DNA from: an uncultured Clostridium sp.
GTDB taxonomy: Bacteria; Bacillota; Clostridia; Clostridiales; Clostridiaceae
Reading direction: 5' to 3'
NCBI GenBank assembly: GCA_900540255.1
Contig: UQFE01000043.1
Location: forward strand, 1 to 17,635
DNA length: 17,635 nucleotides
The notes beneath the pieces were generated by a model that worked only from the letters and a program-made list of their open reading frames with translations, was not told the DNA's origin and did not search any database. The translations under genes and the position numbers were made by a program. Shown here piece by piece: positions 1 to 7,235 of this stretch (positions within the stretch are counted from its first letter, which is position 1; every line of letters starts with the position of its first letter).

Positions 1-60
1 CAGTAGTTAATTACTATTGATTACAACATACTACTCTTGTTGACTATCGTCAAGTGCTAT

Positions 61-110
61 CCATCTCCCACTTATAGAAGATGCGATAATTTCGCACATT
101 AAGGTTAAAT
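61..110 (+). mobile_element. Possible decayed end of an IS200/IS605-type element
   Basis: The stretch contains CTCCCACTTATAGAAG followed by TTCGCACATTAAGGTTAAAT. From memory this resembles the hairpin-bearing right end of clostridial IS200/IS605-family elements, where a C-rich arm, a TATAGAAG loop and a G-rich arm precede the end. Here the second arm is degraded, so no good hairpin remains. No transposase or tnpB coding sequence is visible in bases 1-150. This is weak resemblance only, and the bases could simply be intergenic. Confidence 0.22.
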
Positions 111-153
111 TATATAATCACCATATAAAGTATTGCCTTATATATATTATTAT

Positions 154-188
154 AAAAAAATGAGAGGTAATCCTCTCATTTTTTTTAT
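154..188 (-). terminator. Rho-independent terminator of nrdD
   Basis: A perfect stem TGAGAGG/CCTCTCA (161-167 with 172-178) is extended by A7/T7 tracts and closed by a TAAT loop. Read on the minus strand, the stem directly abuts the nrdD stop codon and ends in a run of U. The symmetric A/T flanks mean it could also act on the plus strand. Confidence 0.88.
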
Positions 189-567
189 AAGTGAAGAACT
201 CTATCCCCAATTTCAGCTGTTCTTCCTTTGTTCCAGTATGAACTTCCTATATATCCACAAGTTCTTCTCATAACTTGTAATTCACTTTCATCATCATTTC
301 CACATGATGGACAATGCCAAGTTAAGCTTTCTCTATCTAATTCCATTTCACCATTAAATCCACATTTATAACAAACATCAGATTTTGTATTAATTTCAGC
401 ATATTGAATATTATGATATATAAAGTTAATTATATCTTCAACAGCTTCAACATTTTTATTCATATCAGGTACTTCAATATAAGAAATACAACCACCATTA
501 CTAATACTATGGAATTGAGATTCAAATTTTAGCTTACTAAATGCATCAATTTCTTCACAAACATGAA
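185..567 (-). CDS. nrdD: nrdD, 3' exon: glycyl-radical domain of anaerobic ribonucleoside-triphosphate reductase
   Basis: This is the second coding exon of the class III ribonucleotide reductase, which reduces ribonucleoside triphosphates to dNTPs without oxygen. Read in frame across the exon junction it continues the first exon as Y-H-V-H-V-C-E-E-I-D-A-F, a normal NrdD segment. It holds the four zinc-binding cysteines (CYKC and CPSC, about residues 646-669 of the spliced protein) and the radical motif RRTCGYIG, with the radical glycine near residue 685. It ends in RVLHL, as is usual for the family. The internal ATG at 463 would encode a 92-residue piece, but the homology runs upstream of it to the intron border, so that ATG is not the true start. 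The exon has no ribosome binding site of its own and should be translated only from spliced mRNA. No nrdG activase gene follows it before the window edge. Confidence 0.93.
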
Positions 568-650
568 ATAGCGATAGGTAAGAGTTTGATATTGTCTCCG
601 TCTTTTCCCCCGCTTCACACCGTGCGTGCGACTTTCACCGCACACGGCGT
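568..650 (-). ncRNA. Group II intron domains V and VI
   Basis: Domain V spans 617-650. On the minus strand it begins ACGCCGTGTGCGG, has a GAAA tetraloop, and closes with GCACGCACGGTGT, 34 nt in all, with CGC at the usual catalytic-triad position. Domain VI spans about 568-613. GCGG (613-610) pairs with TCGC (574-571), and GGG (609-607) pairs with CCT (578-576). The A at 575 is bulged as the branch point, eight nucleotides from the 3' splice site at 568/567. These helices look intact, so the catalytic core may still be active. The CGC triad and the HNH-type protein suggest the bacterial class B lineage, which I infer from memory of that group. Confidence 0.88.
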
Positions 651-662
651 TCCAACAATTTA

Positions 663-1406
663 TTAATTAAAATTTATTTCTGAATTTCCTACTAACTTTC
701 TAAGATAGTTTAGTCTTTTAACGCCTTTTTCATCTAAATTTAAACCTTCACTGTAATATTTTATTATTTTTTCATCTACTGCATGAACTAATTTATGAAC
801 TTCATACACTAAGCATGCTAGGTTTCTGTAATCATATCCACCACCCATTGACTTATGTTTTTTTATGATGACATTCCATGTTACTTACTGTTAATGCTCT
901 GCCACTCACGTAACATCTTCCATATTGTCCTGCTAGTAGTTAGATACTATTATCAAACAATTTTTGGTTCGTAAACTTATTATTTGTTTTCAAATAGCTA
1001 TATATTACTTGTGTTGAGGAATCTTTTAGTTTTCTATGTGTTGCACTCCTTCCTTCAGGAGTATAATCACATATGTCTTGAAAAAAGTTCATTGGTGGTA
1101 TATTCATGCAACCCATTATAGGATTTTAAATTGATTTTGTATTCTTTTAACAAATATTGATGTATCCATTTTATCAAAGAAACTAATGTCCTTTTTGTCT
1201 ACACCAGGTGTCATACTACCTTTGTTACTTTTTATATTTCTATAAGCAAGTAATATATTATTTTCATCTGTTATTATACTTAATAAATCTTTAAATTTTC
1301 GACCTTTCTTACTATCAGAATATAATTTATCAAATATACTTTGCATATTATAGTATTCATTATTTCTGAGAAGTTTTCTTTTACTATCTTCCAAGCTTTC
1401 CCCCAA
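663..1406 (-). pseudogene. Degenerate intron-encoded reverse transcriptase/maturase with HNH endonuclease
   Basis: Three pieces of a group II intron-encoded protein remain, in order. The N-terminal piece (1116-1406, 96 residues) has the RT0 signature ILLAYRNIKSNKGS...PGVD and FVKRIQNQF. A C-terminal piece at about 870-1110 reads F-F-Q-D-I-C-D-Y-T-P-E-G-R, then LLAGQYGRC and ECHHKK, which is the thumb/X-side and HNH endonuclease region. It carries an in-frame TAA at 940-942. A last piece (663-857) reads YDYRNLACL and EVHKLVHA to the natural C-terminus. It is shifted by one base in a run of seven T at 858-864. The fingers and palm, including the YADD catalytic loop, are absent: the sequence jumps near 1110-1135 from RT0 to the thumb side. 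A full protein of this kind is about 600 residues and only about 250 survive. It cannot be an active reverse transcriptase, and maturase activity is very unlikely. Confidence 0.88.
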
Positions 1407-2122
1407 GTCTATTACTTTTTCATCTTAATGAATTTTCATATCTCTTAGTCTTACTCTAACCTTGGATTATTCAGTTATAAATATTTCTTAATAAATTTGT
1501 CTAGTGGCTATTGCTCCACCTCTATTAAAAGGTATCATTGCTCGTGCCACCACTTTCACTCAGATTAAAATAAGTTATAGGCTTAGCTTTTCCTTATTAC
1601 TACTTCATAGGTGGTAAAACCTCCATATTCTGAGCTTCCCTTGTTCCGTTATTACTATCTTTACATATACCCTTAGGTTCTCAGTTTGAACCCGTAGACT
1701 TGATAGTGCCTTTAACACTATATGGATTTTCATAACCACGAATCTTACTCATCCACATCTACTGCACAAATCAGTGCCGTAACCATTTCTGGTTACTCCC
1801 GCTTTAGGATTCTTTCATTCCCGAGTTCGTCAGTACCCTAACCAAGTACATCCTAACCATAGGTATTTTATAGACGCCCGACCTATCACCACTCGACTAC
1901 CTCTAGTTCGCATTTCGTGTAGGAATTATTTTTCATCTACTTACGGTGGTTCTCAGCCGACTTTACCGAGCTTATAACACTTTATTATTTACCTAATAAA
2001 ATGCTATTCGGAGTATCAGCGAAAGCGTTTCGAAGCGTTACCTCGTCATTCCACTTTTCGTAATAACAGTTTTAATTACTATTGTAATTAAGCGATAATT
2101 TTAGTATCGCACCAAGTCGCAC

Positions 2123-3863
2123 CATGATATGAATTTGTATAATATAATTTATCAGTTACATTTTGTATTTCTCCAAATCTTGCTTTATCGATTCTACAGA
2201 ATCTATATATTAAGCTTTCTGCTGGTGTTCCATAAAGGCCAAAACCTAAACCAGTTTCTGCTTTCCATTTATCACATTTTTCTTTCATATAATTCATTAC
2301 TTCTAATGCAAATTTTTCTCCTTCTTTAGAAGTGTGAGTTACTCCAAGCATTGCTTGAACCATTTCTGCTATACCAACATATCCAAGAGAAATAGTTGAA
2401 TATCCATCTTTTAATAGCTTATCAATTTTTTCACCTTTTTTAAGCCTTGCTATAGCTCCATGTTGCCAATGTATTGGACTTGAATCAGATGTTACTCCTA
2501 ATAACATTTTATGTCTTGTCATTAATGCATCTTTACAAAGTTCTAATCTTCTATCTAGCATTTCCCAAAACATTTCCATATCTTTATCAGCCATTATAGC
2601 TATTTGTGGTAAATTTAAAGATACAACTCCTTGATTAAATCTACCATAAAATTTATAATTTCCTTTTTCATCCTTCCAAGGACTTAAGTGTGATCTGCAC
2701 CCCATTGGTGGGAAAGTATTCCCTTCATAATTTTCTCTCATTATCTTAGCACTTTGATAATCTGGCACTAATCTCTTAGCTGTACATTTAGCTGCAAGCT
2801 TAGTTATATAATCATATTTACCACCTTCAAGACAATTATGCTCATCAAGTAAATAAACTAACTTAGGGAATGCTTCTCCAATTTCTTGCCCTTTATAATT
2901 TTTCATTCCTTCAAGTCTTTGTCTTATCATTTCCTCACAAATCATTGCCATTTCTTCTTCATATGGATTACCGTCTTCTATCTCTAGGTAAATTGTACTA
3001 AATGGAGCTTGACCATTTGTAGTTTGTAATGTAGATAATTGATATCTTATAGTTTGAACCCCATCTTTAAGCTCTTTCATCTTAATATCTTTAGCTAATT
3101 TAGTAGCAATAGATTCATCATTAAACATTTCCATATAATGATTAAATGCTTTTTCTTCAGTCACTTTTAAATATTTAGATAAATGTTTAATTGTTATACT
3201 TTGTCCACCATATTGATTTGATGAAACTTGAGCAATTATTTGTGTTGCTACTGTACATGCTGTACCAAAACTCTTTGGTTCTTCAACTAATTTTTCATTA
3301 ATTACTGTTCCATTAGTAAACATATCTTCTAAATTAATTAAACAACAATTAAACATAGGTGATATTGTATAATCCATGTCATGCCAATGGATTGCTCCTT
3401 CATCATGAGCTTGCACTATATGAGCAGGAATAAGTTTTCTTCTTGCAATATCCTTAGATACTTCTCCTGCAATTAAATCTCTTTGAGTAGCAGAAACTAC
3501 TGGATTCTTATTTGAATTTTCCTTCATTACATCTTCATTTTTTTTACTTAATAGCTCTAATATACTATCATCTGTAGTATTAGTGTTTCTTTTAAATTCT
3601 TGTACAGCTCTATAACCCTCATAAGCTCTTGCAGTTTCAGCTTGACCATAATGAACTAATCTATCATATACATATTTCTCTATTTTATAGATTGTTGCAA
3701 CATCCTCTTCCTTTGCAAAATACTTTTCTGCGTCATTTGCTATTAATCTTGCAATGTCAGGTAATAATATTCCACTACCATTTTTCATTGATTTAGTAAT
3801 AGCGTCTCTTATTTTGCTTTTATTAAATTCTACTGTACTTCCATCTCTTTTAATAACTTTCAA
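2123..3863 (-). CDS. nrdD: nrdD, 5' exon: anaerobic ribonucleoside-triphosphate reductase catalytic barrel
   Basis: This exon supplies the first 580 codons of class III ribonucleotide reductase, plus one base of codon 581. It carries an N-terminal ATP-cone (about residues 1-90: KVIKRDGSTVEFNKSKI) for allosteric control. The reductase barrel follows, with HWHDMDY...MFNCCLINL, TNGQAPF and GCRSHLSP; the cysteines in these blocks are typical of the active site. Homology ends at TNSYH, where the intron starts. Unspliced message would add a short intron-derived tail and stop at 2088, leaving no glycyl radical and an inactive product. I chose the TTG at 3863 as start because AAGGAG sits eight bases ahead and the protein then begins LKVIKRDGS. 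A GTG at 3872 lies inside that ribosome binding site and is not credible. Two NrdR-like boxes lie about 90 bp upstream. The enzyme also needs the activase NrdG, not in this window. Confidence 0.95.
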
Positions 3864-3871
3864 TAATACCA

Positions 3872-3877
3872 CTCCTT
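3872..3877 (-). promoter_or_regulatory. Ribosome binding site that sets the nrdD start at TTG
   Basis: AAGGAG on the minus strand ends eight bases before TTG at 3863. The next upstream in-frame start codon (GTG at 3872) overlaps this site by one base, so the TTG is the better start. Confidence 0.7.
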
Positions 3878-3954
3878 AAATTAAGTATATTCAAATTATG
3901 TAACGTATAAAATCACATAAAAATAGTGCTTATTTTTATACCGCCATCTTAAAT

Positions 3955-3970
3955 ACACAACATATTGTAC
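3955..3970. promoter_or_regulatory. NrdR box 1 (candidate)
   Basis: ACACAACATATTGTAC fits the known NrdR consensus ACACWATATATWGTGT at 13 of 16 positions. NrdR is an ATP-cone repressor that shuts off ribonucleotide reductase genes when dATP is high. The box is 92 bp upstream of the nrdD start and starts exactly 32 bp from a second box, the helical phasing expected for paired NrdR sites. Confidence 0.72.
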
Positions 3971-3986
3971 TATCATTTCTTTTTTA

Positions 3987-4002
3987 ATACAATATATAGT
4001 AG
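3987..4002. promoter_or_regulatory. NrdR box 2 (candidate)
   Basis: ATACAATATATAGTAG keeps the AC-AATATATA-GT core of the NrdR consensus. It lies three helical turns (32 bp, start to start) upstream of box 1 with respect to nrdD, and overlaps the likely -10 region, where a repressor would block transcription. Confidence 0.68.
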
Positions 4003-4018
4003 TTAGTGTATTTTTGAA
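3991..4018 (-). promoter_or_regulatory. Possible nrdD promoter
   Basis: On the minus strand, TTCAAA (4018-4013) and TATATT (3996-3991) are separated by 16 bp, and the -10 falls inside NrdR box 2. The match is modest in AT-rich DNA, so placement is tentative. It is favoured mainly because it fits the operator layout. Confidence 0.4.
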
Positions 4019-4255
4019 TTTTAAGTATTTTTACTTATAAGCACTTCACTTTTCTCTTTATATCTATAACTTATATATTTTTTTAGATAAACTTATTTAC
4101 TTTTTTTTCTAATTAAGTTAACAATATTTTTCATTATACTACATAAATTTTTATAAAACAGTACTTGAAATTTATCTCATTCTATGCTTTTTTATACGAG
4201 ACTTTCCTCAAATGTGATTATTGCTTGATTTATAAAAAATTTTTTTATAAGAAAT

Positions 4256-4279
4256 AAAAAGGCATATCAATGCCTTTTT
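4256..4279 (-). terminator. Terminator of metA
   Basis: A perfect 10-bp stem AAAAAGGCAT/ATGCCTTTTT with an ATCA loop lies 15 bases beyond the metA stop and ends in U on the minus-strand transcript. Confidence 0.88.
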
Positions 4280-4294
4280 AATAAATTATAAATA

Positions 4295-5209
4295 TTATAA
4301 ATTGTTTAAATCATATGGTGTATTTTGATAAACACAGTAATTAAGCCAATTACTAAAAACTATATTTGCAGTACCCCTCCACGTAACAATTGGCATAAGA
4401 TTAGGATTATCTTTTGGAAAATAATTTTTAGGCTTATTAATTTCTAACCCCTTATTAACATCCCTAAAATACTCATCACTTAATGTATTCCTTTCATATT
4501 CTAAATGACCTGTAATAAATATTTGTCTTCTATTTTTATTGGCAACTATAAATATTCCTGCTTCATCAGATTCCGATAAAATTTCTAGTTCTGGTACTTT
4601 TTCAATATCTTTTCTCTTTACTTCAGTATGTCTAGAATGTGGTGCATAAAATTTATCATCCAATCCTCTCGTTAATTCAGCATTTTTATCATTAATATAA
4701 TGTTGAAAAACTCCAAACATTTTTTCTTTTAATTGATATTTTGGAATTCCATAATGGTAACTTAACCCTGCCTGTGCTCCCCAACAAATATGTAATGTTG
4801 AAAATACATTACTTTTACTCCATTCCATTATTTCCTTTAATTCTTCCCAATACATTACCTCTTCAAATTCTAACTGTTCAACTGGTGCCCCTGTTATTAC
4901 TAACGCATCAAACTTTTCATCCCTTACATCATTAAAAAAACTATAAAACTTATCCATATGTTTAAATGATGTATGAGTTGATTTATAACTTTCCGTTTGT
5001 AATAACGTAATTTCAACTTGAAGTGGTGTATTAGATAAATATCTAAGTAATTGATTTTCAGTTTGAATTTTTTTAGGCATTAAGTTTAATATTGCTATTT
5101 TTAATGGCCTTATATCTTGTTTTCCTGCTCTTTCATTATTCATTACAAATATATTTTCATCAGATAAAACCTTAAATGCAGGTAAATCTCTTGGAATTTT
5201 TATTGGCAT
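4295..5209 (-). CDS. metA: metA, homoserine O-acetyltransferase (MetA family)
   Basis: This cytoplasmic enzyme acylates the hydroxyl of homoserine, the committed step toward methionine. The 304-residue protein has the normal MetA length and its catalytic residues at canonical positions: nucleophile Cys142 in HICWGAQ, and His235 and Glu237 in GHLEYE. Residue 111, in the block ITGAPVE, is glutamate. Published work on the family links Glu111 to acetyl-CoA use and Gly111 (as in E. coli) to succinyl-CoA, so O-acetylhomoserine is the expected product despite the common name homoserine O-succinyltransferase. The ATG start has AAGGAGG eight bases upstream. The gene is monocistronic with its own terminator. 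I found no S-box, T-box or other riboswitch in the short leader. hom, which makes its substrate, lies about 6 kb away on the same strand. Confidence 0.95.
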   Translation of the reverse strand: MPIKIPRDLPAFKVLSDENIFVMNNERAGKQDIRPLKIAILNLMPKKIQTENQLLRYLSNTPLQVEITLLQTESYKSTHTSFKHMDKFYSFFNDVRDEKFDALVITGAPVEQLEFEEVMYWEELKEIMEWSKSNVFSTLHICWGAQAGLSYHYGIPKYQLKEKMFGVFQHYINDKNAELTRGLDDKFYAPHSRHTEVKRKDIEKVPELEILSESDEAGIFIVANKNRRQIFITGHLEYERNTLSDEYFRDVNKGLEINKPKNYFPKDNPNLMPIVTWRGTANIVFSNWLNYCVYQNTPYDLNNL

Positions 5210-5287
5210 AGCCCCCTCCTCCTTATATACCTATTAAATCATATTTTTTACATTTTTAGAACATTTATTATCAATATTAAAATATTA

Positions 5288-5709
5288 ATCAATTCAGTTT
5301 ATAAAAATGGTAAGTTAGTTATGCAAAATAATAAACTTTTACTTAAAACTAATAATTTAAATTTACAAAACGATTTATCTAAAAAAATAAACTTACCTAA
5401 TCTTAATAAAGATAGTTTTAAAATAAGTACTAAAAATAAATGGTGGCATAATTGTTGTTAAGGAAGGTAAAACCGTAGCTTCTATTTCTCTAGAAATAGG
5501 TGGAATTATTACCTCTCGTTCATCAAAAGAAGTAATTTCTGATTTAAATAATTTACATTCTTCACTAAAAGCAATTTCATCTAAAATTGACTTTAATCCT
5601 TTTTTTAACATTATCATTTTTATCATTACCTGTTATTCCTGAAATAAAAATAACTGATAAAGGATTATTTGATGTAACAAACTTTAAATTTATTCCTATT
5701 TGTGAATAA
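5288..5709 (+). pseudogene. ade: Remnant of adenine deaminase (ade)
   Basis: Three consecutive pieces in three reading frames match the C-terminal part of adenine deaminase, which converts adenine to hypoxanthine. The first (about 5288-5435) reads VYKNGKLVMQNNKL...NLNKDSFKIS. The second (5442-5605) reads GGIIVVKEGKTVASISLEIGG and on to KIDFNPFF. The third (about 5606-5709) reads [19 protein letters not shown] and ends FIPICE-stop, a typical Ade C-terminus. The N-terminal amidohydrolase domain with its metal ligands, perhaps 400 residues, is missing. About 80-100 residues are lost at the 5435/5442 junction, and an extra base shifts the frame near 5600-5608. The remnant cannot be functional. 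A 77-codon open frame on the other strand (5393-5626) is only its shadow. Confidence 0.85.
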
Positions 5710-5720
5710 AAATATAACAT

Positions 5721-5784
5721 AAAAGACTTGTCCGCTTTAAAATGTACTCTTAATCAAGACATTTTATTCAAAGACAAATCTTTT
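5721..5784. terminator. Imperfect inverted repeat, probable terminator for the phosphatase gene
   Basis: AAAAGACTTGTC...AAAATGT (5721-5745) pairs imperfectly with ACATTTT...GACAAATCTTTT (5759-5784). It lies just past the stop of the minus-strand phosphatase gene and ends in U on that strand. It also sits after the ade remnant, so it may once have served both. Confidence 0.6.
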
Positions 5785-5788
5785 ATAA

Positions 5789-6595
5789 TTAACTTAAAAC
5801 AAATTTTTCTATTGCTTTTGCAACACCATCTTCTTCATTTGAATCTGTAATATAATTTGCAGCTTCTTTAACTTCTTCAAAACCATTAGCCATTGCTACA
5901 CCCATTCCAGCATAAACAATCATATCAAGGTCATTTTCAGCATCTCCAAAAGTCATTACTTCTTCTTGCTTAACTCCTAAATGATCAGCTAAAAGTTTAA
6001 CTCCTGTTCCCTTATTTACTTCCTTATTTAAAAATTCTAAGAAATATGGTGTACTTCTTACAACTGTATACTTTTCATATACTTCTTTTGGTAAATTATC
6101 TACAGCCTTTTGTAAAACTTCTGGCTCATCAATCATCATTACCTTTATTATGCTATGATCATCTTCTATTTTAGAATAATCATTAATTCCTATCTTTATA
6201 TTATTTATATTAGCTTCAACTTCTGTATATTTACTATTTTTAGGAGTTATTAACCCATATACTTCTGAAAAAGCATGAATATTAACACCTAACTCTTTAC
6301 TTAATTTATGTAAATAATGTAAGTCTGCACCAGTTAATGCTATTTTAGAAATAATTTCTCTAGATTTTGTTTTTAAAACTAATCCACCATTATAACTTAA
6401 AACGTAGTCATTTTCACCAAGCATGTCTAGTTCTTCTAAATATCTACTAACACCATCAATTGGTCTCCCAGTAGCAATTACAACATTAACACCTTTTTCT
6501 CTTGCTTCCTTTAATGTTTTCTTAGTTCTATCTGAAACAGTTTTATCATTTTTAAGAAGCGTTCCATCCATATCTATTGCTATTAACTTATACAT
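5789..6595 (-). CDS. yidA: YidA-like Cof-type HAD sugar phosphatase
   Basis: This is a cytoplasmic Mg-dependent phosphatase of the HAD superfamily, Cof/IIB subfamily, likely acting on small sugar phosphates. Its 268 residues match the usual size. Motif I is IAIDMDGT (nucleophile and acid/base aspartates near residues 8 and 10), motif II is VIATGRP, the motif III lysine is in NKGTGVKLL, and motif IV is FGDAENDLDM. The large cap lies between motifs II and III. Blocks such as KVMMIDEP, YTVVRSTPYFLEFL and the NxEDGVA...IEK tail closely follow E. coli YidA as I recall it. I took ATG 6595 rather than ATG 6610, because the earlier one has its AAGGA directly against it with no spacer, while MYKLIAIDMDGT is the normal family start. 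The AAGGA before 6595 has a short spacer, so the start is not certain. Confidence 0.88.
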   Translation of the reverse strand: MYKLIAIDMDGTLLKNDKTVSDRTKKTLKEAREKGVNVVIATGRPIDGVSRYLEELDMLGENDYVLSYNGGLVLKTKSREIISKIALTGADLHYLHKLSKELGVNIHAFSEVYGLITPKNSKYTEVEANINNIKIGINDYSKIEDDHSIIKVMMIDEPEVLQKAVDNLPKEVYEKYTVVRSTPYFLEFLNKEVNKGTGVKLLADHLGVKQEEVMTFGDAENDLDMIVYAGMGVAMANGFEEVKEAANYITDSNEEDGVAKAIEKFVLS

Positions 6596-6709
6596 AAATT
6601 CCTTCACCATTCCTTAATACAAAATTCCGTTTTATTATATCATAAAAAAAGTTTTTGTACATATTTTATAATTTCACTAACTTTTAAAACATAATACAAT
6701 CATTTTATC

Positions 6710-6759
6710 AAAAAGGCTGTAATTTATAAAAATTTTACTTTATAAACCACAGCCCTTTT
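6710..6759 (-). terminator. Terminator of the ATP-cone gene
   Basis: A long hairpin, GGCTGT..TTTATAAA paired with TTTATAAA..ACAGCC, is flanked by A and T tracts. It lies ten bases past the stop codon at 6770 and should terminate minus-strand transcription. Confidence 0.85.
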
Positions 6760-6769
6760 CTATCTATAA

Positions 6770-7063
6770 TTATTTACATTTTCTTCTCATTCTTTTACTC
6801 TTATATCCTAAATAAGAATTTGCTATATCCTCAAATCCATCTTTATTAAGACATTCTATAATAATTGCAAAAATTTCATATGTTGATGAAAGACCATCTT
6901 CTCCTCTTAATCCTTTTAATTCCTTCAATACCCTAGCGCTTATATTTTTTAAATCTGATTCATTTATAATAGTGTTACTATCAATAGATGCACTTAATAT
7001 ACTACTTCTAACCTTAATAATATCAAAACTTTGAATTCGCCCATCTTTTTTTATTACCTTCAC
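6770..7063 (-). CDS. Free-standing ATP-cone domain protein
   Basis: The 97-residue protein consists of a single ATP-cone, the nucleotide-sensing fold found at the N-terminus of ribonucleotide reductases and in the repressor NrdR. It opens MKVIKKDGRIQSFDIIKVRSSI, aligning with KVIKRDGSTVEFNKSKIRDAI at the start of NrdD in this window, and closes with the ANSYLGYKSKRMRRK block. No reductase barrel or NrdR zinc ribbon is attached. The start is GTG, eight bases after GGGGGTG. It stands alone between a terminator and a divergent promoter region. Small proteins like this occur in clostridia, but I know of no established function. Binding ATP/dATP is the natural inference, and a regulatory partnership with a reductase or regulator is speculation. 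Confidence 0.85.
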   Translation of the reverse strand: MKVIKKDGRIQSFDIIKVRSSILSASIDSNTIINESDLKNISARVLKELKGLRGEDGLSSTYEIFAIIIECLNKDGFEDIANSYLGYKSKRMRRKCK

Positions 7064-7107
7064 TATAAATACACCCCCGTATTAAAATTACATACTATAA
7101 TAAAACC

Positions 7108-7121
7108 ATTAAACGTTTTCT
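7108..7121. promoter_or_regulatory. Possible cre-like (CcpA) site
   Basis: ATTAAACGTTTTCT fits 11 of 14 positions of the catabolite-response consensus TGWAANCGNTNWCA, with an AAACGTTT core. It lies between the divergent ATP-cone and L,D-transpeptidase genes. Such partial matches arise by chance in AT-rich DNA. Confidence 0.25.
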
Positions 7122-7235
7122 AAAATGTTTTGAATAATTTATCTTCACTATATTATATATAAATTCAGTTATATTTAACATTTATTTAATACATTCGTAA
7201 AATATATTATAAATATTTTTAGGAGTATTATTTTT

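Larger units (their letters stand above)
568..2122 (-). mobile_element. Group II intron inserted in nrdD (maturase-defective)
   Basis: A 1,555-nt self-splicing retroelement lies on the same strand as nrdD. The 5' end reads GTGCGAC, matching the group II GUGYG consensus. The 3' end reads ...CTATCGCTAT, giving the usual final AY. A 34-nt domain V with a GAAA loop and a domain VI with a bulged adenosine eight nucleotides from the end lie at 568-650. Joining base 2123 to base 567 gives 1741 + 383 = 2124 nt, an exact open frame of 708 codons including stop, which independently supports both borders. The 700-nt part at about 1407-2122 has no coding potential, is richer in G+C than the surrounding genes, and should hold domains I-III. 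A possible EBS1 (CGTGGT, minus strand, 1735-1740) could pair with the exon end ATCATG using two G-U pairs, but this is weak. The encoded protein is degenerate, so splicing probably needs help in trans. Confidence 0.93.
3878..4294. other. nrdD-metA intergenic region
   Basis: About 415 AT-rich bases separate two minus-strand genes. The part next to nrdD holds its ribosome binding site, the paired NrdR-like boxes and a probable promoter. The part next to metA holds the metA terminator at 4256-4279. Between about 4020 and 4250 there is an AT-rich inverted repeat (TATAAAAAA/TTTTTTATA, 4231-4249) but no open frame or RNA structure that I can recognise. Confidence 0.6.

Noticed and set aside
185..463. 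Separate 92-residue zinc-ribbon protein starting at ATG 463
   Set aside because: NrdD homology continues upstream of this ATG to the intron border, and no ribosome binding site precedes it; it is the C-terminus of spliced NrdD.
663..848. Independent 61-residue protein
   Set aside because: Its sequence is the C-terminal tail of a group II intron-encoded protein and continues upstream in another frame.
1430..2122. GC-richer structured block that first looked like rRNA or tRNA sequence
   Set aside because: It lies between the intron 5' border and the maturase remnant, which is where domains I-III belong; no tRNA cloverleaf or rRNA landmark was found.
2129..2329. 66-codon plus-strand open frame
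   Set aside because: Antisense shadow of nrdD exon 1; no ribosome binding site and a composition typical of antisense translation.
4741..4935. 64-codon plus-strand open frame
   Set aside because: Lies wholly inside metA on the opposite strand, with no supporting signals.
5210..5287. SAM or T-box riboswitch ahead of metA
   Set aside because: The leader is short and AT-rich, without the conserved helices or a T-box sequence; the same was true of the hom and importer leaders.
5393..5626. 77-codon minus-strand open frame
   Set aside because: Antisense to the adenine deaminase remnant, whose plus-strand frames match a known family.
6423..6617. 64-codon plus-strand open frame
   Set aside because: Antisense shadow of the YidA-like phosphatase gene.
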